A stretch of DNA of 17,065 bases, taken from CALKWS01 sp035302405. GTDB lineage: Bacteria > Actinomycetota > Actinomycetes > Actinomycetales > Beutenbergiaceae. The notes under the pieces are model-generated. The model was given only the letters and a program-made list of their open reading frames with translations. It was not told the origin of the DNA and ran no database searches. Positions 1-8,467 of the stretch are shown in pieces (position 1 is the first letter of the stretch; each line of letters starts with the position of its first letter). The stretch is taken from contig DATGSR010000016.1 of the NCBI GenBank assembly GCA_035302405.1, positions 1-17,065 on the forward strand, read 5' to 3'. Both the position numbers and the translations under genes were made by a program.

Positions 1-101
1 TATCGGTTGGGCCGGGCGCACCCGTATAGGCCTGGCGCATCGGTTGCCTAGCGTGTCGGGTGTAACGAGGAGCCAATAGCGGAACGGAGAGGACGACGGC
101 G

Positions 102-1838
102 ATGAGCGGCGTGGCGGACGAGGCTCTGCTGGCGCAGGTGCGCACCTGGATACAGGACGACCCGGATCCCGATGATGCCGCCGAATTGCGGCGCCTGCTG
201 GCAGACGCCGGCGAGGTGCTCGCTGAGGCGAACCGTGCCCAAGTGGCACTCGCCGAACTGCGGGACCGGTTCGCCGGCATGCTGCAATTCGGCACCGCCG
301 GACTACGGGGCGAACTGGGCGCCGGACCCAACCGGATGAACCGGGCCGTGGTGATCCGCGCGGCCGCCGGGCTGATGGCCTACCTCAACGAGTACCTCGG
401 ATCCGGGGCACGAGTGGTGATCGGCTATGACGCCCGGCACCGGTCCTCCCGGTTCGCCGCCGACACCGCCGACGTGGTCGCGGCGGCCGGCGGCGAGGCG
501 CTCGTGCTGCCTGGGCCCTGCCCTACCCCGGTGCTGGCATTCGCCGTCCGGCACCTCGGCGCTGACGCCGGAGTGATGGTCACCGCCTCCCACAACCCGC
601 CGCAGGACAACGGATACAAGGTGTACCTGGGCGGACGGGTCGAGACCGATGAGGGCGCCGGGGTGCAGATCGTACCTCCTGCCGACGCCCAGATCGCCGC
701 GCATATCGCCGCCGTCCCCTCCGCGGGTGCGGTGGCCCGCACCGCTGCGGATGCCGAGCGTGCCGGGGGCCGGATCCATCACCTCGGCGCCGACCTGACG
801 GAGGCGTACATCACTCGCGCCGTGTCCACGGTGCCCGCCGGGCCGCGGCAACTGCGGGTGGTGCTGACCCCGTTGCACGGCGTGGGCGGACCGATCGTCA
901 CCGAAGTGCTGGCTCGCGCCGGGTTCACCGACGTGCATGTGGTGCCCGAGCAGGCCGACCCAGATCCGCAGTTCCCCACGGTGGCTTTCCCCAACCCGGA
1001 GGAGCCCGGAGCGTTGGATCTGGCGATGCGCACCGCCTCCGAGGTTGGGGCCGATCTGATCATCGCCAACGACCCCGACGCCGACCGGTGCTCTATCGCC
1101 ATCCCCGACGGCGATACCGGCTGGCGGCAGCTGAGCGGGGATGAAGTCGGGGCGCTGCTGGGGGAACAGATCGCCGCCGCGGCGGCGCACCAACCGGATG
1201 CGGCGCTGGCATCCTCGGTGGTCTCCTCCCAGATCCTGGCGCCGATCGCAAAGGCCCACGGCCTGACGCACGTGACCACGTTGACCGGCTTCAAATGGAT
1301 CTCCCGGGTGCCCGGCCTGGTGTTCGGCTACGAGGAGGCGATCGGGTACTGCGTGGACCCCGAAGCGGTCCGGGACAAGGACGGCATCACGGCCGCCGCA
1401 CACCTGGCGGCACTAGCCGCGCGTCTACACGCCGAGGGCAGCACTATGGCCCGGGCGCTCGATGACATCGCCCGGGCCTACGGACTGCACGCCACCGCCC
1501 CGTTGTCGGTGCGGGTGGACGACCCGGCGGTGATCACCGCCGCGATGCGCGTGCTGCGGGAGGAGCCGCCGTCGTCCCTCGGTAATTCGCCGGTGACGGA
1601 GGTGATCGACCTGGCCGCGGACAGTGAGCACCTGCCCCCGACCGATGCGGTGTTATTCCGCACCGCCGAGGGGGACCGGGTGATCGTGCGGCCCAGCGGC
1701 ACCGAACCGAAGGTGAAGTGTTACTTGGAAGTGGTGCGGCCCGTGGACGGCGAGGACGTGGGACCGGTGCGCGCCCGGGCCGAGGAGCGGCTGGCCAGGT
1801 TGTCTGCCGACATCGGCCAGTACCTCACGCCGCGGTGA
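102..1838 (+). CDS. Phosphosugar mutase (PGM2/PMM type), probable phosphopentomutase
   Basis: A 578-aa cytoplasmic alpha-D-phosphohexomutase-superfamily enzyme that moves a phosphate between C1 and the terminal carbon of a sugar phosphate. Visible motifs: FGTAGLRG near the N-terminus, the phosphoserine loop TASHNP (Ser163), the metal loop DPDADR (324-329), the sugar-recognition loop GYEEAIGY (from 409) and the phosphate-binding RPSGTEPK (from 530). The length fits the long PGM2/PmmB-like branch rather than the shorter bacterial PMM/PGM enzymes. The ATG at 102 follows a strong ribosome site (GGAGAGGA, 86-93) at 8-base spacing. Human PGM2 is a phosphopentomutase, and this gene shares a window with deoC, so I infer it converts (deoxy)ribose-1-phosphate to the 5-phosphate in nucleoside salvage. 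Phosphomannomutase or phosphoglucomutase activity cannot be excluded. The MFS gene overlaps its stop, suggesting coupled translation. Bases 1-101 show no gene I can support. Confidence 0.93.
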   Translation: MSGVADEALLAQVRTWIQDDPDPDDAAELRRLLADAGEVLAEANRAQVALAELRDRFAGMLQFGTAGLRGELGAGPNRMNRAVVIRAAAGLMAYLNEYLGSGARVVIGYDARHRSSRFAADTADVVAAAGGEALVLPGPCPTPVLAFAVRHLGADAGVMVTASHNPPQDNGYKVYLGGRVETDEGAGVQIVPPADAQIAAHIAAVPSAGAVARTAADAERAGGRIHHLGADLTEAYITRAVSTVPAGPRQLRVVLTPLHGVGGPIVTEVLARAGFTDVHVVPEQADPDPQFPTVAFPNPEEPGALDLAMRTASEVGADLIIANDPDADRCSIAIPDGDTGWRQLSGDEVGALLGEQIAAAAAHQPDAALASSVVSSQILAPIAKAHGLTHVTTLTGFKWISRVPGLVFGYEEAIGYCVDPEAVRDKDGITAAAHLAALAARLHAEGSTMARALDDIARAYGLHATAPLSVRVDDPAVITAAMRVLREEPPSSLGNSPVTEVIDLAADSEHLPPTDAVLFRTAEGDRVIVRPSGTEPKVKCYLEVVRPVDGEDVGPVRARAEERLARLSADIGQYLTPR

Positions 1839-3049
1839 GGCCGCCACGGCGGCTGCTGTGGTCGCTACTGCTGCTCAACGCCGCGGTGCATGCTGGGTAC
1901 AGCGGCATCGGCGGAGTCCTGGTACCGGCGCAGGTCGCCACGATCGACGACGGGAGCAAGGTCACCAACCTGGCGTTGGTGATGACGCTGTCCTCCCTGG
2001 CCGCGGTGGCGGTCCAGCCGCTGGTGGGCGCCGCGTCGGACCGTACCCGCAGCAGGTGGGGACGGCGCGCGCCGTGGATCGTCCTGGGCGCGGTCCTGGC
2101 CGCGGTTGCGATGGTGGGGTCTGCCGGCGCGAGCACCATCGCCGCGGTGGCGGTCGGGTGGGTCGGCGCCCAGGCAATGCTGAACGTGGTGCACGCCCCG
2201 GTGGACGCCGTAGTCGCCGATCGCGTGGACCATCGCCGTCGAGGGTTGGCCGCCTCCTACCTGAGTACGGGCATCGCCCTGGGACTGGCAGGCGGGGTGG
2301 TGCTCGCAGGCCAACTGGTCCACCGCGTCGCCGTGGCCTACGGCGCGCTGGCGCTGGCCGTGCTGGTGATCGCGGTCGGCTTCGTGGCGCTCAACCCCGA
2401 TGCGTCGTCTGCCGACGCCGGCCGGGCGCGCCTGAGGGGGTACGCAGCGTTGAAGGGAATGTGGGTAAGCCCGCGGCGGCATCCGGACTTCGCGCGGGCC
2501 TTCACCGGCCGGTTCGTGTTGGTCCTGGGCCATCAGGTGATCAGCGGCTATCAGTTGTACATCCTGATGGATTACGTAGGTATGGGCCAGGCGGACGCCG
2601 GCGCCACCGCCGGGGTACTGGTGTCGGCGCACGTGGTGTGTCTGGGCTTCGGCGCGTTCGTGGCCGGCAGATGGTCGGACCGTCTGGGCCGCCGGAAAGT
2701 GTTCGTGATCGGTTCCAGCGTGCTGGTGGCGGTCGGGCTGTCGATCCCGCTGGTCTGGGCGACGTCTGCGGGGATGTTGGGATACGCGGTCGTAGCAGGC
2801 CTGGCCCGCGGGGTGTACACGGCGGTGGACTTGGCGCTCATGATCGACGTGCTGCCCGCGTCCACGGACCACGGCAAGGACTTGGGGGTGTTGAACCTGG
2901 CCACGGTGGTGCCCCAACTGCTCACGGCGCCGATCGCGGCGGTGCTGCTGACCCTGTCGGGTGAGGACTACCGCTTCCTGTTCTTGTTCGCGATCGTGCT
3001 GGTGCTGGCCTCCACGTGGTTCGTGACTCGGATCCGCTCGGTCCGGTGA
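1835..3049 (+). CDS. MFS transporter
   Basis: A 404-aa, very hydrophobic integral membrane permease, the usual length for a 12-helix MFS protein. Two copies of the MFS loop signature are seen: GAASDRTRSRWGRRAPW at about residues 65-81, between helices 2 and 3, and a degenerate copy (GRWSDRLGRRK) at about 276-287 in the second half. The extended first motif resembles the GPH/SLC45-like sugar-transporter branch. The reading frame is open further upstream, but that part overlaps the mutase and is Arg/Gly-rich. The GTG at 1835 overlaps the mutase TGA (GTGA) and sits directly before helix 1, so I chose it; no separate ribosome site is visible and coupling is likely. The substrate is unknown; a sugar, nucleoside or related compound is inferred from the neighbours. 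The stop lies 2 bases from the end of the convergent regulator gene. Confidence 0.88.
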   Translation: MRPPRRLLWSLLLLNAAVHAGYSGIGGVLVPAQVATIDDGSKVTNLALVMTLSSLAAVAVQPLVGAASDRTRSRWGRRAPWIVLGAVLAAVAMVGSAGASTIAAVAVGWVGAQAMLNVVHAPVDAVVADRVDHRRRGLAASYLSTGIALGLAGGVVLAGQLVHRVAVAYGALALAVLVIAVGFVALNPDASSADAGRARLRGYAALKGMWVSPRRHPDFARAFTGRFVLVLGHQVISGYQLYILMDYVGMGQADAGATAGVLVSAHVVCLGFGAFVAGRWSDRLGRRKVFVIGSSVLVAVGLSIPLVWATSAGMLGYAVVAGLARGVYTAVDLALMIDVLPASTDHGKDLGVLNLATVVPQLLTAPIAAVLLTLSGEDYRFLFLFAIVLVLASTWFVTRIRSVR

Positions 3050-3051
3050 TT

Positions 3052-5679
3052 TCAGGCTCCGCCGCGATCCTCATCGGCGTGCTGGCCCAGCAGCCCGTAA
3101 GCGGCGGCGGCCGCAAGCGCCTCACTGCGGCTACGCGCGCCGAGTTTTCGGTAGAGACTGCGGCTCTGAGACTTCACGGTGTTGGTGGACACGTGCAGGT
3201 CCTGGGCGATCTGAGCCGTTGAACCAGTGCCGACCAACGCGGTAAGAATCACCTGTTCCCGCCGGGTGAGTACCGGCACCCTGTGGACGGGGTCGATGAC
3301 AGCCGGTGGGGCCGGCTCGAGCAGATCTGCCACTCCGGGATACTCGGCCAGCACCTGCAGCACCGTCTCCTGATGGGGGCGCGGCAACAGCATCAGCGGG
3401 GTGCGCAGTCCGTGTTCGGTGAGGACCGCGGCGGTACGGGAACCGGCCGCCCGCATCTGTGCCGGACTGCCGGAGTGCAACAGGGCCGCGAGTTCTACCG
3501 CGCTGTGTTCGGCACGCTGCCGCGCGGAAGTGAAACCGGCCACGGCGGCGCGGGCGAGTTCCTCCAGGGCGCGCTCCGGCTCGTCGGCGGCCAAGTGAAT
3601 TCGTGCACGGGCGGTTCGGGAAGCGGCGCGGTTTCGGTGGTGGCGTCCGGTGATCGCGCGTTCTGCCGCGGCGCGATCACCCAACGCCAGGTGCAGGTGG
3701 GCATCCGCGATATCCAGCAGGGCCGCAGCGCATGGGGCGGGGGCTGCGCGTTTGCCGCGGCGCCGGCGCACCCGCGCGAGCCTTTCGGCACCGGCAGCAG
3801 CGTTCCCGGCGGCCAGGTCGATCAGTGCCTGCACATGGGCGAGCAGAGCCCAGTGTTCGACGGTGTCGATGATGGGCCAGACGCGCTGGATCGCTTCTTG
3901 CGCACCGGGCAGGTCCGGGGCCTCCAACGCAAGTAGTGCCTGGGCGATGCGGTAGAAGCATCCGCGGTAATCGTCGATCCACCCCTCCGGCCAGTCACTC
4001 CGAGCGGCGATATCGATCCAGTGTTGGGCTTGCGTGCGATCACCGGCGAGGGCATGTCCGCCGGCGAGCAGCGCGATCCCGTGCAGACCATCAGGTCCGT
4101 GACGGCCGGCCAAGTAGGAACGTTCGAAGTGGGTGAGTGCCTCATCGACGTCGTCAGCGTAATAAAGGCTCAACCCGTTCTGGGCGTGCAGTGCCGACCG
4201 CAGTTCACCGAGACCCTCCCGGTCCGCCACGCTCATTTCCTCCAGCAGACGTACCGCTGCTCGGGCGGATCCCGCGCCGCTGTCACCGATCCCGGCCACC
4301 CGAAGCGCTGCGCTTTCAACGGTCCGCACCACCGCACGGTCGGTGGCGGCGAGGAGTTTCGCCCTTCGCCCGGCCAAAGCGGCGAGCGCGAATAGTTCCA
4401 CCGCGCGCAGTCGCCGGTCCTGGTGGGCGTTGAGGCAGATGCCCAACATCATCGCCAGCAGCGGGTAGCGGGCGAGTTTAGTGAGGGGCAAGGGCTCGAG
4501 GAGTTCACGTACCTGGGGACCTCGCACCTGCAGGAGCGTCAGTCCGGACCGGCGGATCACGGAGTTCGCGAGGTCCAGGTCTCCCAGTTGCACCGCGAGC
4601 GTGAAAGCGGTGAAGTCCCGCCCGTTGGCCAGCGACCACTCCGCGACAATCCGCTGCAATTCTTTGGTCTGTTCAGGGTGCCTGCGCCGTTGTTCGGCCC
4701 GCAGCGCAGAGCGCACCACTGCGGTGAACGCGAACACGGGTTCATTGCGCTCGTGCCACATGCCAAGGCCTTGGTCCTCGGCCAGGTCGAGCCAACTGGT
4801 GGCGTCGACTCCGGGAGCCAAGCGGGATGCCAGTTCGGTGGTGAGTTCCTCCGGCACCGTCCAGCGCAGCAGGCTCTGGAAGAACTCGGGATCCGAGTGA
4901 CTGGTACGCACGGTGTGCACCAGGCGGTGCACCAGGTCCGCCGGGAGTTCACTCACCTGGTTCAGTTCTTGTTCCTGCGCGGACCGAGCGTCGGGGGTGG
5001 TGTGCCCGGCGGCCCCGACTCGACCGGCGAGTGCACGGACTAACACCGGGGAGCCGCCGGAGACGGCGTAGATCGCCTCGGCGTCATCCGCGCGGCCAGT
5101 CATGGCGAGGAAGTCCGTCGTCTCCGACCGGGTGAACGCGACGTCGGTGATGATCTCGGCATCCACGCCGGTGGCAGCGATCTCTTCATCGAAGGAGCGG
5201 GTGGAGCGCGTTGCTACGAGCACCGTGAGGTTCGGCACGGCCGCGCAAAGTTCGCAGATGCTCAGTCGGGTCCGGGAATCCAGAAGGTGCCCGTTGTCCA
5301 CCACGAGTGTTACTGCCCGCCGGATCTGCACGAACCCGCGGCGCAGCAGTGAGGTGACATCAACGGCACCTTCCAGCAGGACGCTCTGCCCGAGGATGTG
5401 CGTCGGGCTTGCCAGGCCGGCGTCACCCAACAGGTCTACCACCGTGCGCCAGAATCCGGTCGGCGAGGCGTTGGCATGCCCGACCGAGACCCAGACTCCG
5501 CCTGCCACCGGCGGGCCGCCCGCGCACCATTCCGCCAGCAGAGTGGTCTTCCCGCTCCCGATCCCATCGCGGATCACGGTGAGCGGCCCCAAGGTCTGCA
5601 GGCGTTGCTGTAATCGAGGCCGGGGAAGCAGGTGTCGCGGCAGGCGGGGGGCACCGTAGATCCGGTGGTCCCCCGACAT
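3052..5679 (-). CDS. LuxR-family transcriptional regulator with MalT-like STAND ATPase domain (copy 1)
   Basis: An 875-aa cytoplasmic regulator. An N-terminal STAND-type NTPase has a P-loop at 38-46 (GSGKTT) and a strand LVVDN ending at D128-N129, where related proteins have DD. A GGSPVLVRAL motif matches the STAND GxP motif. A long helical, TPR-like middle region follows, then a C-terminal LuxR/GerE helix-turn-helix at about 801-865 (TRREQVIL, NTVKSQSRSLYRKLG). Family knowledge: MalT-type proteins bind ATP and an inducer, oligomerise and bind repeated sites. The ATG at 5679 comes just before conserved sequence (APRLPRHLLPRPRL); an in-frame GTG lies three codons earlier, and the frame is open to 5832 but would then overlap the upstream gene. 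It is the tandem paralogue of the 5798-8413 gene, with a 118-bp gap. The substituted Walker B residue suggests altered ATP hydrolysis (inference). Target and inducer are unknown; the adhesin and its upstream repeats are the obvious candidates. Confidence 0.9.
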   Translation of the reverse strand: MSGDHRIYGAPRLPRHLLPRPRLQQRLQTLGPLTVIRDGIGSGKTTLLAEWCAGGPPVAGGVWVSVGHANASPTGFWRTVVDLLGDAGLASPTHILGQSVLLEGAVDVTSLLRRGFVQIRRAVTLVVDNGHLLDSRTRLSICELCAAVPNLTVLVATRSTRSFDEEIAATGVDAEIITDVAFTRSETTDFLAMTGRADDAEAIYAVSGGSPVLVRALAGRVGAAGHTTPDARSAQEQELNQVSELPADLVHRLVHTVRTSHSDPEFFQSLLRWTVPEELTTELASRLAPGVDATSWLDLAEDQGLGMWHERNEPVFAFTAVVRSALRAEQRRRHPEQTKELQRIVAEWSLANGRDFTAFTLAVQLGDLDLANSVIRRSGLTLLQVRGPQVRELLEPLPLTKLARYPLLAMMLGICLNAHQDRRLRAVELFALAALAGRRAKLLAATDRAVVRTVESAALRVAGIGDSGAGSARAAVRLLEEMSVADREGLGELRSALHAQNGLSLYYADDVDEALTHFERSYLAGRHGPDGLHGIALLAGGHALAGDRTQAQHWIDIAARSDWPEGWIDDYRGCFYRIAQALLALEAPDLPGAQEAIQRVWPIIDTVEHWALLAHVQALIDLAAGNAAAGAERLARVRRRRGKRAAPAPCAAALLDIADAHLHLALGDRAAAERAITGRHHRNRAASRTARARIHLAADEPERALEELARAAVAGFTSARQRAEHSAVELAALLHSGSPAQMRAAGSRTAAVLTEHGLRTPLMLLPRPHQETVLQVLAEYPGVADLLEPAPPAVIDPVHRVPVLTRREQVILTALVGTGSTAQIAQDLHVSTNTVKSQSRSLYRKLGARSRSEALAAAAAYGLLGQHADEDRGGA

Positions 5680-5749
5680 GTGTGCCACCCCGTTTCGATA
5701 CCTTGAACCTCGGCCGCGCACCAGATCGTCCCGCGCGCTGCTCGCGCAG

Positions 5750-5755
5750 ATCTTA
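5750..5755 (-). promoter_or_regulatory. Possible -10 element (TAAGAT) for regulator copy 1
   Basis: On the - strand this hexamer fits the actinobacterial TANNNT -10 pattern and would give a leader of about 65 bases before the ATG at 5679. No convincing -35 is visible at the right distance, so this is a weak call. Confidence 0.2.
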
Positions 5756-5779
5756 CCGGTGTCTGTGCAGATTCCCGAC

Positions 5780-5795
5780 GTGCATCTGCATGCAC
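5780..5795. repeat. Inverted repeat GTGCAT-N4-ATGCAC
   Basis: A perfect 6-bp inverted repeat with a 4-base spacer in the 118-bp gap between the two regulator genes. It begins 2 bases after the stop of copy 2 and about 100 bases before the start of copy 1. It could be a small hairpin at the 3' end of copy 2, or an operator for copy 1. Extra TGCAT pentamers at 5787 and 5801 make a local cluster. A related GTGCA-N5-TGCAC repeat lies upstream of copy 2. Confidence 0.4.
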
Positions 5796-5797
5796 TG

Positions 5798-8413
5798 TCA
5801 TGCATCCGCGGCTTCACCCATGCTGGGGTCATGTTCCAGAAGGCCGAGGTCGTAGGCGACAGTCAATGCCTGTTGCCGACCGGCCACCCCCAACTTTCGA
5901 TACAGCGATCGCATCTGACTTTTCACCGTGTTCGGCGACACGACGAGTTGGTCGGCGATCTGCGCCAGCCTGCCGGTCCGAAGTAGCGCGTGCAGCACCA
6001 CCCGCTCCCGTTCGGTCAGGGACACCTTCGAGGCGCTCGCCGGCACGATCTCTGGCACTCCGTCTGGATCCAGACAGTCGCGGACGAAGTTCAAACGGTG
6101 CCGCCCGGCCAACTCTCCCAAGGCACGCAGATCACAGTGGGGGATCAGCGCTAGATGGAACCGCAAACCGTTGTTGACCATGACGGCCGCCATTTTCTGC
6201 AGTGCATCGAGGGCAGGGCCGGTGTTGGCGAAGCGCAATGCCGAGGCCGCGGCGATGGTGTATGCCGCGACCTCCAGGCGGGGGTTCAGATCTTGGTCAC
6301 CGAGGCGGGTGATCAGGTTGACCACGGCCGGGTGATCTGCGGTGACGTGCGCGCACAAGGCCTTGAGGAGCAAGGCGGTACTACTACTTTCGGGGAGCGA
6401 GGCGAGTGCCTGTTCCGCCGGCCCGATTCGCCCGGCACACAGGTGGAGTAGTGCCAGCACGGGCACCAGGATCCGTCGGTCCGGCTGGGTAAGTCGACGT
6501 CGGCCGCTTCGGGCGAGATAGCGCTCGATACGTTGCGGCCCGAGCCGTGGTTGCCCGTCGAACAAATCTGCCAGCACTTGCACGGCCACGAAGTAGGGGC
6601 GCAGATCCAGCGCATCGAGGTGAGGTACGCCAGTTGTCGCGTAACGCCGCAAGCCATCGATATCGAACCGTTCCAAGGCTTGCACCGCTTGGGCAAGTCG
6701 GTACCCCGCCCCCGGATAATCCTCTCGGATACTGGCGGGCCACGGGCCGTCCTCGACGAGGCTGATGGTCTCTGCCACCGCTTCCATGTCGCCCTCGAGT
6801 GCGTGCAGGGCTGCCTCGGTGGAGATGGTCGACAATGCGGCCGCGACGGGCATCGTCCCCAGATAAGCCTCGTTCTCCTGCAGCGCTGCGCGCGCCTCGC
6901 TGAGCAGACCTGCCCGCAGTAGCGTCAGAGCGCACTGCACTCTTAGTACCACGATCTGATCTCGCAGTGATTCCAGTGCCGCGCCCTCCTCCTGCATGAG
7001 GCGCAGTGCGCGGCGGGCCGCATGCACACCCTGAGACGGTCGGCGCGTCACCCGCAGCGAGATCGCTTCGATGCAGGCCAGGACCACCCGGTCCGCCGGT
7101 CCGGCACCTGCAGCGCGCTGCCGTGCACCCAGGACGCTGGCGTGGAAGTACTGTTCCGCTCGCCGTCGGCTCCGCCGATAGCCGTTCGCTCCGAGCGCGA
7201 TCGCGAAGGCCACCAGCGGATACTCGACGACCTCCTGCACCGGCAGGTGCGCCAGGTGTGGATAGGCTCCGTTCCTGGTGAGCAGGGCGACCCCGTCTCG
7301 GAGCAAGATCTTGGAGACCAGGTTCAGGTCGTGGGCTGCGACGGCATGGGCGATAGCGGTTTCAGGTGTGCCGCGCTCCATGGACCAGTAGGCGACGCTT
7401 CGGTCCAGGTCGATCAGTTCAGCGCCGAGTTGCTCCCTGGCCTTGTCCAAGAGCACCTCACGAAGCATCGGGTGGTACCGGTACAGGGCGTGGGGAGCAG
7501 GTCCCGAACGCATCAGTACACCTTGTGCTTCCAGGGCTTCGAGTTGCTCTGCGGCGTCGGGACTGCCAGCGAGTCGTTGTGCCAAAGCCACATCGAACGC
7601 TTCCGGTATCGATGTGCGGAGCATGAAGGCGCGCCACTGCCGGAGGGTGCCGTACAGCAGGTCGACCACGATGGACCGAGCGACTTCCTCGGTTTCGCTC
7701 TCCTCCGGCGGTGATGCTCCGTGGCCGAGTACCAGTGCCCGTAGTAGCAGCGGGTTGCCACCGGAAGCGTTGTGCATCGCGGCGACATCGATCGGGATGT
7801 CCGCCTTGACGGAGGTGATCACGTCATGGGCCTCGGCGAGCGTGAGGCTCAGGTCTGGTGGGACGATCCGGACCAGATCGACGCGGGCCGCGACCATGCT
7901 TCCCTCGAGCGGGGTTCGATAGCGGCTGAGGACGATCACCTTCAGGTGGGGGCAGTTCACCAGGAGATCGACCAAGTCTTCAGCCACTGTCTCGGCGTCC
8001 CGGATGACCTGGAAGTCGTCCAGGACCAGCAAGAAGGGTGCGGGCACATTCTCGAAACTGCGTCGCAACAACGCCCGGACGTCGTTCACCGCGCGCAACG
8101 ACTCCCCGATCCGAGCCAAGTCGATGTCTTCAGGCACCGAACCGGTGGCGAGGAGGCGGCGGCCGATAGTCCCCCACAACGTCTCCCGGGTTGCCGTGGC
8201 CGAGTCGACCGTCACCCAGACGCCGCGGGGTCCGGTCTGCGCGACCCAGTCCGCGACCAGGACCGTCTTACCGCTGCCCCCGGGACCGCGGACGACGGTC
8301 AAGGGAGCGTCCCCCTGCAGTTGATCCGTCAGCCGGCGCCGTTCGATCACGCCGGTCACGAGACGCGGCGCCCCCACGACGGTAACGCTCCGGTCACGGC
8401 TGACGGGGGCCAC
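5798..8413 (-). CDS. LuxR-family transcriptional regulator with MalT-like STAND ATPase domain (copy 2)
   Basis: An 871-aa cytoplasmic regulator with the same plan as its neighbour. It has a canonical Walker A (GPGGSGKT, 43-50), a canonical Walker B (FLLVLDDF, D132-D133), a sensor-like VIVLSR, a GxP-type SGGNPLLLRAL, a helical TPR-like middle and a C-terminal LuxR helix-turn-helix from about 797 (TERERVVL, NTVKSQMRSLYRKLG). The frame also offers a TTG at 8419, but AGGGAG at 8423-8428 is only 3 bases from it and 9 bases from the GTG at 8413, so I prefer the GTG. It lies between the adhesin gene and copy 1 on the same strand. A terminator-like hairpin and an inverted repeat sit upstream, so it probably has its own promoter. 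Its motifs predict a working ATPase, unlike copy 1. The regulated genes are not known; control of the adhesin and possibly of both regulators is inferred. Confidence 0.9.
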   Translation of the reverse strand: MAPVSRDRSVTVVGAPRLVTGVIERRRLTDQLQGDAPLTVVRGPGGSGKTVLVADWVAQTGPRGVWVTVDSATATRETLWGTIGRRLLATGSVPEDIDLARIGESLRAVNDVRALLRRSFENVPAPFLLVLDDFQVIRDAETVAEDLVDLLVNCPHLKVIVLSRYRTPLEGSMVAARVDLVRIVPPDLSLTLAEAHDVITSVKADIPIDVAAMHNASGGNPLLLRALVLGHGASPPEESETEEVARSIVVDLLYGTLRQWRAFMLRTSIPEAFDVALAQRLAGSPDAAEQLEALEAQGVLMRSGPAPHALYRYHPMLREVLLDKAREQLGAELIDLDRSVAYWSMERGTPETAIAHAVAAHDLNLVSKILLRDGVALLTRNGAYPHLAHLPVQEVVEYPLVAFAIALGANGYRRSRRRAEQYFHASVLGARQRAAGAGPADRVVLACIEAISLRVTRRPSQGVHAARRALRLMQEEGAALESLRDQIVVLRVQCALTLLRAGLLSEARAALQENEAYLGTMPVAAALSTISTEAALHALEGDMEAVAETISLVEDGPWPASIREDYPGAGYRLAQAVQALERFDIDGLRRYATTGVPHLDALDLRPYFVAVQVLADLFDGQPRLGPQRIERYLARSGRRRLTQPDRRILVPVLALLHLCAGRIGPAEQALASLPESSSTALLLKALCAHVTADHPAVVNLITRLGDQDLNPRLEVAAYTIAAASALRFANTGPALDALQKMAAVMVNNGLRFHLALIPHCDLRALGELAGRHRLNFVRDCLDPDGVPEIVPASASKVSLTERERVVLHALLRTGRLAQIADQLVVSPNTVKSQMRSLYRKLGVAGRQQALTVAYDLGLLEHDPSMGEAADA

Positions 8414-8422
8414 GATCAACTA

Positions 8423-8428
8423 CTCCCT
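8423..8428 (-). promoter_or_regulatory. Ribosome binding site AGGGAG deciding the start of regulator copy 2
   Basis: The hexamer lies 9 bases before the GTG at 8413 and only 3 bases before the in-frame TTG at 8419. The spacing favours the GTG as initiator. Confidence 0.5.
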
Positions 8429-8433
8429 ATCCA

Positions 8434-8450
8434 GGTGCAATCGCTGCACC
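8434..8450. repeat. Inverted repeat GGTGCA-N5-TGCACC upstream of regulator copy 2
   Basis: A perfect 6-bp inverted repeat with a 5-base spacer, ending 21 bases before the chosen GTG start of copy 2. The placement fits an autoregulatory operator or a hairpin in the 5' leader. The core GTGCA...TGCAC recurs upstream of copy 1 (5780-5795). Confidence 0.4.
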
Positions 8451-8467
8451 CTACTCCCACACCCGCA

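Noticed and set aside
48..287. A small minus-strand gene at the left edge
   Set aside because: It overlaps the start of the mutase and its ribosome site, and its translation resembles nothing recognisable.
1858..2964. Long frames overlapping the MFS gene on both strands, including 1865-2917 on the minus strand
   Set aside because: Their translations are rich in Arg, Gly and His with no domain motifs, typical of shadow frames in high-GC DNA; the MFS frame has clear transporter signatures.
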